NCBI GenBank assembly: GCA_030525285.1
Contig: JAUNFA010000007.1
Coordinates: forward strand, 1 to 64,000
Length of the DNA: 64,000 nt
DNA from: Bacillota bacterium
Lineage (GTDB): Bacteria; Bacillota; Clostridia; Peptostreptococcales; Anaerovoracaceae
Direction: 5' to 3'
Shown in pieces: positions 16,360-25,193 of the stretch; the stretch's first letter is position 1; the number at the start of each line of letters is the position of its first letter. A program made the translations under genes and the position numbers. The notes beneath the pieces are model-generated. The model worked only from the letters and a program-made list of their open reading frames with translations, made no database searches and was not told the origin of the DNA.

Positions 16360-19300
16360 TTATTTCACAACTAAAAAACATATTAGTTCAAAGTCATTCA
16401 ATCCTTTTATCTCACTACTCAGGAAACTAATCTGACCGCCACCTAAGAAGCTGTCTATATCACTCTCATCTTTCACTTCGATAATGGAAGCAATAGCATC
16501 TCCAAGCAAGTTAGAATACTGCGACATATTTCTTCCATCACGTGTTTCTTTATTGAATTGTTTACAAAGTTCTGCGTCCGCTTCTGTTTTTCCTTTACAA
16601 AGATAACGCATTTTATCAAGCATTTCCTTTGGAGACAAATGGTCACAAATAACTTCTCCATCATTACTGATATACACCATATAGAATGGGTGAAGTCTGT
16701 TCTGATTATCAATATTCACGCTATTAGAGCGATTTTTCAGTACATAGATTACCCCTGCCGGTGTATCATCAGTTGACTTAGCTACTGCATGAAGTCCAAA
16801 CGGAGATTTATCTATATCCGGATGATGCTTAATGTAGTCAAGCAAATCAAGTCGGAATTCATTAAGTCCTAAATCCATTATTGATATTCCAGTTGTCATA
16901 TCCTCAATATCTACAACCTCATCCTGCAATCGTCTAAGCTGTGCTTTTCTATATTCAAGGTCTGTCTTTTCTTCATCACTCAGAAGATTATCATCTCCCG
17001 TTGCCGTCATATCTACAATCTTCATACGTGTTTCAACTTTTGCTTTTAGATTGATGTACTCGTCAAGAGTTACATCAGGCCAAAAGTTCACAAGCTGAAT
17101 AACCTTATTTTTACTTCCGATACGGTCAATACGTCCGAAACGCTGGATAATACGAACCGGATTCCAATGTATATCATAATTTATCAGATAGTCGCAATCC
17201 TGCAAGTTCTGACCTTCTGAAATACAGTCGGTAGCAATAAGGAAATCAATTTCTGTATTATCATTCGGCATTAACAGTTTTTTGTCCTTTGAGATTGGCG
17301 AAAAGCAAGTCAATACCGTATTCAGGTCATTTTTTAATTTTGAACAAGTTGTGCGTCCCTCAACTGAACCGGATACCATAGCTGTATTCAATCCATATTT
17401 TTCTTTCACATAAGTACTTACATTGTCGTAAAGGTATCTTGCTGTATCAGCAAAAGCTGTAAATACAATGACCTTTTTGTTTCCCTCGTTTATTGGATGA
17501 CTTAACTTATTGTCAATTATCTTCATCAACTCTTGCAGTTTCAAATCATGTTCCGGCGTTATATCCCCAACCATAAGAGTAAGAAGCTCCAGTGTATCTT
17601 GGTCTTTTTTCAAGCTATCTCGCCATGATACATAATCCATATCCGCAAGACTGATTTTTACCTTTTTCCCAAAAGAGAATAAGTCATCTGTATTCTGGTC
17701 TTCATCGTCAAACTCATTTATATCTGAAATATCAGTAAGCTCGAGACTTGTATCAGAATATTTATCAAATTCCTCGATTGTCTTAATGGTGCTTTCAATC
17801 AACTCCTTAATTCGAGTAAGCGTTAAATTGAAAGAATAAACAGAGCTTTCCATACGCTTCATTAAATTGATTGCAGTAAGCCTACGGATACCTTGTTCAC
17901 GATTTGCCTGCGTAAATCCGACATTTACTTTATTATCCTCATATATTTGAGCATACTTTTCCATCTTACTCGGAAGAATAAAATGTGTCGGTGTATATAT
18001 AGTTAACGTCAGCAGCATAAGTTGTTCAAATATCTGATTATATGTAATTGCTGATTTAAGGTCGGTCAAATGCGGTCTTAGTGATATAGGTTTTAACCTT
18101 GTCGGAAATGTACCTATATCAGACGTATCATAATACTTCTGAATATGCTTTCTTGAACGGGCAATCGTAACGCTGTCCAACACTTCAAAGAAATCAAAAT
18201 CAAGCATTTTAAGCAAATTTTCTGTCGTTCTATCGCAAGGCTCCCATTTACTCCAAGTATTAAATGCTCTTTGTGCATTTTTAAATATATCGTCAATGGA
18301 ACGTGTTGTATTTAATTTATCATCTATGTACTCCGTATGACCTTCATACGCAAGTGCAAGCTGGTTTTTCAAGTCATTAAAACGGTTATTTACTGGTGTA
18401 GCCGAAAGCATAAGCACTTTTGTCTTTACGCCTGCACGAATAACTTTTTTTAGAAGTTTTACATATCTATTTTCTTTATCATTTTCATCTGGATTTTCGA
18501 CTATTTTTCCTCCGTTACGGAAATTATGTGATTCATCAATAACGACAAGGTCGTAATTACCCCAATTTAATCTGTCGAGGTCAAGACCATTGGATTTTCC
18601 GTGTGTTCTGTTAAGGTCGGTATGATAAAGCACATCGTATCTCAAACGATCAGAAGCAATCGGATTATTGACATAATTATCTTTATATGTATTCCAGTTA
18701 TTTGTCAGCTTCTTAGGGCAAAGTACAAGTACAGATTTATTTCTGTTTTCATAATATTTAATAACAGCAAGTGCCGTAAATGTTTTACCAAGACCTACAC
18801 TGTCTGCAAGAATACATCCGTTGTATTTTTCAAGTTTATTGATGATAGCAAGAGCTGCGTCCTTTTGGAAGTTGTACAACATACTCCAAATTTTGCTATC
18901 TTTAAATCCCGTTGCTTCATTAGGCAACACATCTTCTGAAACATCTTCCAGAAATTCATTAAAAATATTGTACAATGTCACAAAATAGATAAAATCCGGA
19001 GAATTTTCATTATATGCTGCTGTAATGCTGTCAATTACCTCATCGGTAACTTCTTGCAACACCTTATTATCGTTCCAAATCTCATTAAAACCTGCAAGTA
19101 AGGTCTTTGCCAAGGAATTGTCCTTAACAATGGTTGTGCTGATTACATTACCCTTTTCGCAGCCAAGTTCAATTGTTGTAAAATTGTTAATCGGGGTATA
19201 TCCAACATCATCTACGACAATGCTACCCTGAATTGTCTTATCACTTATATTAGATTTGAAGCTGACCTTCTTTTTGATCCACTCTGCACATTCCTTTGCT

Positions 19301-19599
19301 ATTGCCTTCTGCGTAAGTTCGTTTCTAAGTTTTATTTCAAATTCCGTACCATACAAACTACGCTCTCGATTCAGTCGTGGAATATAAAATTCTCGCTTTT
19401 CCTTTTTTGCTTTTTCTGTTATAAAAGTCGGAGATGTAAATATAAATCGTAATTCATCTATATTTGATAGCTGTTTTTTTAATTCCTGAAAAGCATAAAT
19501 AGAGAAGCATGCCGCCGCAATTGACAGCTTGCTTCCTTCCTTGATTTCAACTGATAAATCATCTCTTAATGTTTTTGTTGTATTATTTATCAATTCCAT
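16360..19599 (-). CDS. SNF2/RapA-type helicase with PLD-like N-terminus
   Basis: 1079 residues. The first ~190 residues resemble the phospholipase D-like module found ahead of such helicases (GSKLSIAAACFSIYAFQELK, LRFIFTSPTF). The helicase follows: Walker A LADSVGLGKTFTA (~271), DEAH-type box VVIDESHNFRNGG (~355), SAT motif LMLSATPVNN, and helicase-C motifs VIVFTAFADTARYLY and RIIQRFGRIDRIGS (~826). An ATP-driven DNA translocase is expected. The start is placed at ATG 19599, 8 bases after GGGGAG, rather than a weaker upstream start. First gene of the leftward defence operon; helicases of this class serve as partners in several anti-phage systems, so a defence role is likely but its mechanism is unknown. 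Confidence 0.88.
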   Translation of the reverse strand: MELINNTTKTLRDDLSVEIKEGSKLSIAAACFSIYAFQELKKQLSNIDELRFIFTSPTFITEKAKKEKREFYIPRLNRERSLYGTEFEIKLRNELTQKAIAKECAEWIKKKVSFKSNISDKTIQGSIVVDDVGYTPINNFTTIELGCEKGNVISTTIVKDNSLAKTLLAGFNEIWNDNKVLQEVTDEVIDSITAAYNENSPDFIYFVTLYNIFNEFLEDVSEDVLPNEATGFKDSKIWSMLYNFQKDAALAIINKLEKYNGCILADSVGLGKTFTALAVIKYYENRNKSVLVLCPKKLTNNWNTYKDNYVNNPIASDRLRYDVLYHTDLNRTHGKSNGLDLDRLNWGNYDLVVIDESHNFRNGGKIVENPDENDKENRYVKLLKKVIRAGVKTKVLMLSATPVNNRFNDLKNQLALAYEGHTEYIDDKLNTTRSIDDIFKNAQRAFNTWSKWEPCDRTTENLLKMLDFDFFEVLDSVTIARSRKHIQKYYDTSDIGTFPTRLKPISLRPHLTDLKSAITYNQIFEQLMLLTLTIYTPTHFILPSKMEKYAQIYEDNKVNVGFTQANREQGIRRLTAINLMKRMESSVYSFNLTLTRIKELIESTIKTIEEFDKYSDTSLELTDISDINEFDDEDQNTDDLFSFGKKVKISLADMDYVSWRDSLKKDQDTLELLTLMVGDITPEHDLKLQELMKIIDNKLSHPINEGNKKVIVFTAFADTARYLYDNVSTYVKEKYGLNTAMVSGSVEGRTTCSKLKNDLNTVLTCFSPISKDKKLLMPNDNTEIDFLIATDCISEGQNLQDCDYLINYDIHWNPVRIIQRFGRIDRIGSKNKVIQLVNFWPDVTLDEYINLKAKVETRMKIVDMTATGDDNLLSDEEKTDLEYRKAQLRRLQDEVVDIEDMTTGISIMDLGLNEFRLDLLDYIKHHPDIDKSPFGLHAVAKSTDDTPAGVIYVLKNRSNSVNIDNQNRLHPFYMVYISNDGEVICDHLSPKEMLDKMRYLCKGKTEADAELCKQFNKETRDGRNMSQYSNLLGDAIASIIEVKDESDIDSFLGGGQISFLSSEIKGLNDFELICFLVVK

Positions 19600-19631
19600 T
19601 GTAAATTCTCCCCGTGCTTCTATCATCTAAC

Positions 19632-19660
19632 ATTATATGTTATATTTTCAGTTCTCTCAA
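19632..19660 (-). promoter_or_regulatory. Promoter of the defence operon
   Basis: On the minus strand, TTGAGA (19655-19660), a 17-base spacer and TATAAT (19632-19637), 33 bases before the helicase start. No other strong promoter was seen before the mod and res genes. Confidence 0.72.
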
Positions 19661-19681
19661 GATTTCAGGCATATGCGCACC

Positions 19682-19727
19682 ACAAAATGGATGTCTCCTG
19701 TAAAATACAGGAAAACATCCATTTGTT
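19682..19727. terminator. Cruciform-like hairpin, probable terminator of the DUF1015 gene
   Basis: ACAAAATGGATGT pairs with ACATCCATTTGT, and a second stem CCTGT/ACAGG sits inside. It lies between the end of the DUF1015 gene and the promoter of the defence operon and should separate the two transcripts. The T-run is poor, so the call is moderate. Confidence 0.5.
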
Positions 19728-19779
19728 CTGATTGATTAATAATATTTGTCCAGTAAACCTGGTAACTATCAGGTTAAAG

Positions 19780-21030
19780 CTATTTGATGCTACGTGCTTC
19801 AACATAATATCTCTTCTCACGGCTATGTCCCATTGAGAAGGTCTTTCTTGGCAATGATCCATCAGCAATAACTCCACGGAACAGCTGACTCTTTTCCATT
19901 GCCGGAAGCAGGAATCCGATTGATTCCGGCTTGGCAGCCAGTGCGATAAGTGCATCGTCATCGTGGATGTAATCAATATCGCCGCCCTTTGCTTTAAGGT
20001 ATTCATCAAGCCATTCCTGAAGCACACCTACTGCCAGTTCTCCCTTTGCTTTATCGAGGTAAACCGTCTCACATTCATCTCCGATATAGACCCTTGCTTC
20101 AAATCCAGCATCCGGTTCGTCAACACAGATTGCAGCCTTTGCATCTGCCAGAACCATATGAGGATCAAGTCCCATAACAATTCTGTGAATCGGTTCAAAT
20201 ACCTGAGCCTCATCGTGAATGTTCTCAACCTCAACCAGAGCATATCTTGCAGGATGATTCGAAAGATCAACTCCAGGATTTGCTGCTTTCAGTTCTTCAT
20301 AGCATGTTTTGGCTGTTGCCAGGGAATGGTTGCCGTCACCTGTAGCTAAAATCATCGGTGCACCTTCCAGATCCGCATACTTTTTGCCTACATTAGCACT
20401 GTATTCAGCAAAAACTTCATTAAATGCTTCTACATCAGCTCCCTCAACAAGCCATCCGACAATGTGTCCGCCGTCTTCCATAAGGTCGCACTCGTATACC
20501 TTCTTAAGTGACTCCTTCTTGGCTGTAACCGGCTCGATAAGAACCTTTTCGTGGTCATCTACCAGCATGATAATGTGAGGAAGTTCAATTGCTGCATTCT
20601 TTCTCACTCTTACTCTTGGCGGAATTCTTTCGATTACTGTTCTCTCAGTAGCTCTAATATCAGTAGTTGCCTCCTGTGTGAAATCATATGCTTCAAGATC
20701 GACCATTCCTACCAGGCCCTTCCTTATAGTTCCATTCTCCATTGTTCTTTCAACATATATGAATGAATTTGCATATGTATTAAACACGCCGTCAGCAATA
20801 TATTCGTCCATGGTTTTATTAATGAGAGCAGTCTGAGTTTCCTCTTCAGGAGTGCCAAGTAACGCTTCCGGAAGCACCAGATTAATGGTTGAATGACAAC
20901 CCTCTGCATTGGCTCTTACTCTCTGCCAGTAATCATAATCAGATGTAAACTGGTCGCATGCAATTACAGCCCATTTTTCCATTGGGGCATCCTTGGGCAG
21001 AAGAATGTCTGCCGGCTTAAAAATGCTCAT
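19780..21030 (-). CDS. DUF1015 family protein
   Basis: 416 residues. N-terminal MSIFKPADILLPKD and internal DFTQEATTDIRATERTVIERIPPRVRVR, EVYECD-like strands and GDGNHSLATAKTCYEEL are hallmarks of DUF1015 (COG4198). This is a widespread soluble protein of clostridia, often near serine-biosynthesis genes, with unproven function. The C-terminus ends FSMGHSREKRYYVEARSI. Start chosen at ATG 21030, 8 bases from AAAGGAG; an ATG six bases upstream is too near the ribosome site. Monocistronic, bounded by hairpins on the downstream side. Confidence 0.85.
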   Translation of the reverse strand: MSIFKPADILLPKDAPMEKWAVIACDQFTSDYDYWQRVRANAEGCHSTINLVLPEALLGTPEEETQTALINKTMDEYIADGVFNTYANSFIYVERTMENGTIRKGLVGMVDLEAYDFTQEATTDIRATERTVIERIPPRVRVRKNAAIELPHIIMLVDDHEKVLIEPVTAKKESLKKVYECDLMEDGGHIVGWLVEGADVEAFNEVFAEYSANVGKKYADLEGAPMILATGDGNHSLATAKTCYEELKAANPGVDLSNHPARYALVEVENIHDEAQVFEPIHRIVMGLDPHMVLADAKAAICVDEPDAGFEARVYIGDECETVYLDKAKGELAVGVLQEWLDEYLKAKGGDIDYIHDDDALIALAAKPESIGFLLPAMEKSQLFRGVIADGSLPRKTFSMGHSREKRYYVEARSIK

Positions 21031-21182
21031 GTTCATGTCTCCTTTGTTTAAATATATATAATGCATCAGCCTCCCCAGGCTCTTTTCATTATATAATACC
21101 CCACCTACTTATTAAACCGTCTTTTGTTCATAATCCGAAATTCAAGTCTTAAGAGCACCTCACTTAATATAAACTTCTGAGC

Positions 21183-21221
21183 AAAATTATAACCACCCTT
21201 CAAAAGGGTGGTTATAATTTT
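21183..21221. terminator. Perfect hairpin, terminator of the DUF4143 ATPase gene
   Basis: Arms AAAATTATAACCACCCTT (21183-21200) and its exact inverse (21204-21221) enclose a 3-base loop. Each arm ends in T's in its own reading direction, so it can stop transcription from either side. Confidence 0.8.
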
Positions 21222-21299
21222 ACATTCCACAAGAACTGCCAAACGTTCATTTTCAAAACGAAGGTCAAGAAATTTGTGCTGAGTTCCAGTTGTAGCCTT
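21222..21299 (-). pseudogene. Short remnant resembling a DNA methylase
   Basis: An in-frame stretch TTGTQHKFLDLRFENERLAV followed by LVECK, just after the ATPase stop, resembles the sequence near the start of some N6-adenine methylase/restriction proteins. The similarity ends where the terminator hairpin begins and there is no credible start or continuation. Treated as debris of a lost restriction gene; the family assignment is tentative. Confidence 0.3.
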
Positions 21300-21303
21300 T
21301 TGC

Positions 21304-22644
21304 TCATCCGTGTTTATGTTCCAACGCCAATCCAATCAACCGGTCGGCTTGATCTGCCATAAACAGTGGAATATTCAGCACATCATCATCAAGCTTCAGA
21401 TTATTCAGAGAGAATCGAATACGGAGTTTGACCTTGTCCGGGAACAACTCCTTGAACTTCTTAAGGCTCTTGCTGGTGGTATTGGCTTCGGATTTGACTT
21501 CAATCGGGAAAATATCATTTTCTCTCTGAATGAGGAAATCCACTTCATACGGAGGATTTGTTTGCGTCCAGTACCGAGGAACCACTTCAAACTGCGTAAT
21601 GAGCGTTTGTAGCACATAGTTCTCGGTTAATGCCCCCTTGAACTCGGTAAACAGGCGGTTGCCTTCTCCGAAAGCCGTAGGTGCCAGTTGCGCCAGACGG
21701 CGGAGCAGACCAACATCCACCAAATAAATCTTAAAGGCCGAGATGTCATCATAGGCAGCCACTGGAAGGCCAGGAGCGGAGCTGCGGTAGATTTTATGAA
21801 CCAATCGGGCATCCACCAACCACTGCAAAGCATCCTCGTACTCACGGGCTCTGGCCCCTTCTTTGACAACCCTGTAGATAAACTTTTTATTCTCCCTTGC
21901 CAGTTGAGAAGGAATCGATTTCCAGATCATCGAAATCTTTGGGAACTCGCTGATATTGGGATGTTTTGCAAAGTCCCGCTCATACGCACCGATAATACCA
22001 GACAAGGCTTCTTGCATAGCTGCAACATCCCTTGCCTCTGTCCACATCTTAACTGATTCCGGCATACCGCCAGTCACATAGTACATTTTCAATTTCTCAT
22101 ACAGAGGATTAAAGAACGCATCGGGAATCGGTTCAATGGTATTTACCGTTTCCAGATACTTTGCTAAGTTTTCATCACCGTTGGCAAGCAGAAATTCTGT
22201 GAAGGTCATAGGGTCAATCTGCATGAAGTTGACCTTGCCTACCGGGAAGGAAGATGGCTTTGCCAGAGCAATGCCCAGCAGAGAACCGGCGCAGACAATG
22301 TGATACTGCGGGGCATTCTCACAAAAATATTTCATGGAGTTGATGACCTTAGGGCAGTCCTGCACCTCATCAAAGATGATGAGGGTCTTTTCCGGCACTA
22401 TTTTCTGACCGCTTGCCAGCATCAAATTTTGCAGGATACGGTCAACATCTTTTGTAGTTTCAAAAAATTGCTTATATTCCTCATTCTCGTCAAAGTTGAA
22501 ATAGGCGGTATTTTCATAATATTGTCTGCCGAACTCTTTCAGAATCCAAGTCTTACCCACCTGACGTACGCCCTTCAAGATTAAAGGCTTGCGGTAGGGA
22601 GAATTTTTCCAATCCAGCAACTTTTTTAAGATAAATCGTTCCAT
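21304..22644 (-). CDS. DUF4143-type AAA ATPase
   Basis: 446 residues. The N-terminal AAA_14 domain carries Walker A GVRQVGKTW (residues 25-33) and Walker B LIIFDEVQDCP (~90). A winged-helix middle section follows, then the C-terminal DUF4143 domain (FTEFKGALTENYVLQ; YEVDFLIQRENDIFPIEVKS), whose D..E..K arrangement resembles a PD-(D/E)XK nuclease fold. Such proteins are common, often mobile or defence-associated, and of unproven function. ATG at 22644 lies 7 bases after AGGAG; a GTG at 22659 overlaps that site and is rejected. A consensus promoter precedes it and mobile remnants lie on both sides. Confidence 0.88.
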   Translation of the reverse strand: MERFILKKLLDWKNSPYRKPLILKGVRQVGKTWILKEFGRQYYENTAYFNFDENEEYKQFFETTKDVDRILQNLMLASGQKIVPEKTLIIFDEVQDCPKVINSMKYFCENAPQYHIVCAGSLLGIALAKPSSFPVGKVNFMQIDPMTFTEFLLANGDENLAKYLETVNTIEPIPDAFFNPLYEKLKMYYVTGGMPESVKMWTEARDVAAMQEALSGIIGAYERDFAKHPNISEFPKISMIWKSIPSQLARENKKFIYRVVKEGARAREYEDALQWLVDARLVHKIYRSSAPGLPVAAYDDISAFKIYLVDVGLLRRLAQLAPTAFGEGNRLFTEFKGALTENYVLQTLITQFEVVPRYWTQTNPPYEVDFLIQRENDIFPIEVKSEANTTSKSLKKFKELFPDKVKLRIRFSLNNLKLDDDVLNIPLFMADQADRLIGLALEHKHG

Positions 22645-22697
22645 AGAATCACTCCTCACATTTTTATTGGAGTTTTATGCTTTATAATCACACTTTT

Positions 22698-22726
22698 ATT
22701 ATATGCGAAATCCATATAAATCACAA
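22698..22726 (-). promoter_or_regulatory. Promoter of the DUF4143 ATPase gene
   Basis: Minus strand TTGTGA (22721-22726), 17-base spacer, TATAAT (22698-22703), 53 bases upstream of the ATG. Confidence 0.65.
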
Positions 22727-22942
22727 TCACAAAATTATTTGTTTTTTATGCTCATAGATCACATTTCTATATGAGATGCCGTATTTTCCAAGCGGTTTAT
22801 CGCTTGTGTAGCTTAACCGAATATCAGGGATAAGATAATCACCGCAACTGGTATAAATCAATTCCTGTGCCATAGTCATTCCGCCAATCATTTCATCTTG
22901 CAACTCTATTGTAAGTGATACTCCTTCAAAAGGAATTGTCAA
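22727..22942 (-). pseudogene. Truncated TnpV-like fragment
   Basis: Residues ~27-56 of this 71-codon frame (LIYTSCGDYLIPDIRLSYTS then DKPLGKYG) match the N-terminal signature of TnpV, a small protein encoded by clostridial transposons. After GKYG the expected basic helix is replaced by unrelated residues and a stop. Too short to work; it shows that a mobile element once sat between the ATPase and the CoA-transferase gene. No matching transposase or recombinase is present. Confidence 0.6.
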
Positions 22943-22975
22943 ATGGAGCAGTAATCTGCCTTGATAGAATTCTCA

Positions 22976-23085
22976 CACCCGCATAGCGGGTGGTTGATAT
23001 CTCGTGCGCCAGCGCACTCGACACGGGCTTATACGCCCTACAATCAACAAAAGAGCCGCCGCTTTTGCGACGACCCCTCTGCTCA
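22976..23085. other. Cluster of hairpins of unknown identity (mobile-element end or structured RNA)
   Basis: Within 110 bases there are CACCCGC-ATA-GCGGGTG (22976-22992), GTGCGC-CA-GCGCAC (23004-23017), GGGC...GCCC (23025-23038), an outer GTTGAT/ATCAAC pair (22993-22998 with 23043-23048) enclosing the last two, and CGCCGC-TTTT-GCGACG (~23057-23072). The stems nest as one multi-branched fold. The density of stems and higher GC are unlike the surroundings. Palindromic ends of IS200/IS605 elements look like this, but no tnpA or tnpB is present and I cannot name it. Confidence 0.45.
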
Positions 23086-23127
23086 TATCTTACCGTTACA
23101 ATTCATAATATCATTGCGGTTTGATTC

Positions 23128-24330
23128 TTAAATAATGCCATCCTTTTCGAGATCTGCAAGTTTAGCTTCATCGTATCCGAGAAGTTCTGCATATACAGCT
23201 GTATTATCCTCACCCAGTACAGGTGCAGCCTTCTGCGGCTTATCTTCATAACCATGAATCTTGATTGGACATCCAGGAATCTTAATCTCTGCGTCCATAC
23301 CTGGCTGGTCAACAGTCCACAGCATGTTTCTTGAAGCGATAAGCTCTGAATCTGCAATTGTAGGGATATCATTAATAGGTCCGAATGGAATGCTGTAAGG
23401 AACAATCAGTTCTTCAAGTTCTTCGTAAGTCTTTGTCTTAGTAACTTTCTCAATAGCATCCTTAAGGTCAGGCAGATAGTTTTCACATCTGAGTTCGTTT
23501 GTCTTGAATCTTGGATCATCAAGCAGTTCAGGAATTCCCAGTGCTTCACAAAGGTTTATGAACATTTTGTCAGTACCGCAACCCATTACGAAGTCCATAT
23601 CCTTAGCTGAGAAGGAATCAAATGGAGCAATTCCCGGGTCAATGTTGCCGGCTCTCATTGGAGTTTCGCCTGCTACAGTGTAATTTACAACGAAATTTTC
23701 CATTACTGAGAAAAGTGTGTCGACCATTGATACGTCGATTCTTGAACCTTCACCTGTTGCCTGCTTCTTGTAAAGTGCAGCCAGAATTCCCATGCAGCAA
23801 TATGCACCCGAATAGTTGTCACCAATTGAAGGTCCCAACTTAACAGGAGGCGCATCAGGAAATCCTGTAACAGTCATCATTCCTGACATTCCCTGTGCGA
23901 TAATGTCATAAGCAGGTCTCTTTGCCAGCTTGCCCTCAAGTCCGAAACCTGAAATGTTAGCGTATATGATTCCAGGGTTCAGTTCCTTCATGTAATCATA
24001 GCTGAATCCTAATTTTTCGAGGGTTCCAACCTTGTAGTTTTCTACTACAACGTCAGCTTCCTTAATCATATCAGCGAAGATTTCTTTACCTGCATCTTCT
24101 TTCATATTGAGTGTAATGCCCTTCTTATTTCTGTTCACATAAGCGAAGTAAGCACTCCAGTCGTTCTTGAAAGGTCCCCATGTTCTTGTCTGATCACCTG
24201 TTCCGGGTCTTTCGATTTTGATTACCTCAGCACCCATGTCAGCCAGGTTCATTGTACAGAACGGGCCGCTGTATGCCTGAGTCAGGTCAAGAACGCGAAC
24301 CCCTTCAAGTGGTTTTCTCAATTCAGTCAT
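23128..24330 (-). CDS. CaiB/BaiF family (class III) CoA-transferase
   Basis: 400 residues, full family length. Moves CoA between carboxylic acids by a ternary mechanism without a covalent glutamyl-CoA. N-terminal LEGVRVLDLTQAYSGPFCTM, DMGAEVIKIERPGTGDQTR, VVVENYKVGTLEKLG and the catalytic Asp171 in PSIGDNYSGAY are typical, and the small domain (~220-330) and C-terminal return strand are complete. Substrate cannot be told from sequence; CaiB, BaiF, FRC and BbsEF all share these motifs. A BCCT carrier gene lies just upstream with only the YcxB-like gene between, as in carnitine/betaine clusters, which hints at a quaternary-ammonium acid, but no acyl-CoA dehydrogenase or hydratase is nearby. AGGAG precedes the ATG. 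Confidence 0.92.
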   Translation of the reverse strand: MTELRKPLEGVRVLDLTQAYSGPFCTMNLADMGAEVIKIERPGTGDQTRTWGPFKNDWSAYFAYVNRNKKGITLNMKEDAGKEIFADMIKEADVVVENYKVGTLEKLGFSYDYMKELNPGIIYANISGFGLEGKLAKRPAYDIIAQGMSGMMTVTGFPDAPPVKLGPSIGDNYSGAYCCMGILAALYKKQATGEGSRIDVSMVDTLFSVMENFVVNYTVAGETPMRAGNIDPGIAPFDSFSAKDMDFVMGCGTDKMFINLCEALGIPELLDDPRFKTNELRCENYLPDLKDAIEKVTKTKTYEELEELIVPYSIPFGPINDIPTIADSELIASRNMLWTVDQPGMDAEIKIPGCPIKIHGYEDKPQKAAPVLGEDNTAVYAELLGYDEAKLADLEKDGII

Positions 24331-24553
24331 TTCTTCAATTCTCCTCTTCCGTTTTTACTTAAATTCCGCATAATAGCCTATGTTAATTGCGTGAAATAAT
24401 TGTATCACAAACGCAGAAAAATATCGTTAATTTTGTAACTTTATCGTTAAAAATTTATATAAATTTAGCATTAAATTTACCCTGTTTTTCTTTACCCCAT
24501 CCAATACCTGTTTTATTTAAAAAATCGCGAGTTTTACCGCGATAAAACTCTCA

Positions 24554-24585
24554 CAAAACGACAAAACCGGCAGTGTGCCGGTCTT
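24554..24585 (-). terminator. Intrinsic terminator of the YcxB-like gene
   Basis: Minus strand ACCGGCA-CAC-TGCCGGT (24566-24582) followed by TTTGTCGTTTT. It separates the YcxB-like gene from the CoA-transferase gene, which must therefore have its own promoter (a TGATACAAT extended -10 lies upstream of it). Confidence 0.8.
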
Positions 24586-24601
24586 GTAATTATCTGATTA
24601 T

Positions 24602-25129
24602 TCACTGGTCGTAGACGATAAATTTAATGTTATCAGCAAGGATTTTTCTCACCGCATTCTGTTGTGATTCATTCATCACTCTCTTGGGAATGCAGACTGT
24701 TATATCTCCATTCATTCTTATCGCAAAGCTGTCTTTGAGTTCCAATGCTCGTGAATTTTTGTCGCCTTTCAACTCCAGTTCCTGAGAACTGTTTCCCATT
24801 ATTATTTTGCCATCATTTGTGAGCTTTATTTCGTAGGTACCGTCTATCTTCGCTACCCGTTTCGCACCTTTTCTTGCCTTAAGCATAGGACTGTAGAACA
24901 CATATGATGTCAGAATTACGGCAAATATTACTATCGTAAAATAATAATATCTGTCCGGATGCAGTGCAAACATGGTCATTATAGCAACGGTTACCGCCAC
25001 CATCGCCGTCATTACAGCATATTTTGTTTTTTTCTTCCACCTGACAGCCAATGCCAGAAATGCATTATATGCTTCTTCGTATGTAAGCTGATATCTGAAA
25101 GTATATTTCTTTTTTCTGTTCTCAGTCAT
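24602..25129 (-). CDS. YcxB-like membrane protein
   Basis: 175 residues. A basic N-terminus and a conserved YQLTYEEAYNAFLAL stretch come first, then two adjacent membrane helices (residues ~40-82), then a cytosolic domain with DGTYEIKLTNDGKIIMGNSS and a CIPKRVM strand. This layout (two helices followed by a beta-rich domain with an 'IPKR' element) is that of YcxB-like proteins, whose function is unknown. Flanked by a hairpin on each side, so it is transcribed alone. Not obviously tied to the catabolic genes around it. Confidence 0.7.
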   Translation of the reverse strand: MTENRKKKYTFRYQLTYEEAYNAFLALAVRWKKKTKYAVMTAMVAVTVAIMTMFALHPDRYYYFTIVIFAVILTSYVFYSPMLKARKGAKRVAKIDGTYEIKLTNDGKIIMGNSSQELELKGDKNSRALELKDSFAIRMNGDITVCIPKRVMNESQQNAVRKILADNIKFIVYDQ

Positions 25130-25149
25130 GTTCAGTCTCCGATTTCAAA

Positions 25150-25177
25150 ATATCCGTGGGTTATTACCCACGGATAT
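25150..25177. terminator. Terminator at the end of the BCCT operon
   Basis: ATATCCGTGGGT and ACCCACGGATAT form a perfect 12-base stem with a 4-base loop, 17 bases after the BCCT stop; TTTGAAAT follows on the minus strand. Confidence 0.75.
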
Positions 25178-25193
25178 TATAGCACAGTTTATC

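Noticed and set aside
21105..21335. 76-codon frame as an intact gene
   Set aside because: It overlaps the ATPase end, runs through a perfect terminator hairpin and has only ~26 residues of recognisable sequence; kept only as a possible remnant.
22976..23085. CRISPR-like short repeats
   Set aside because: The stems differ from one another and there is no spaced direct repeat; it is one folded unit, not an array.
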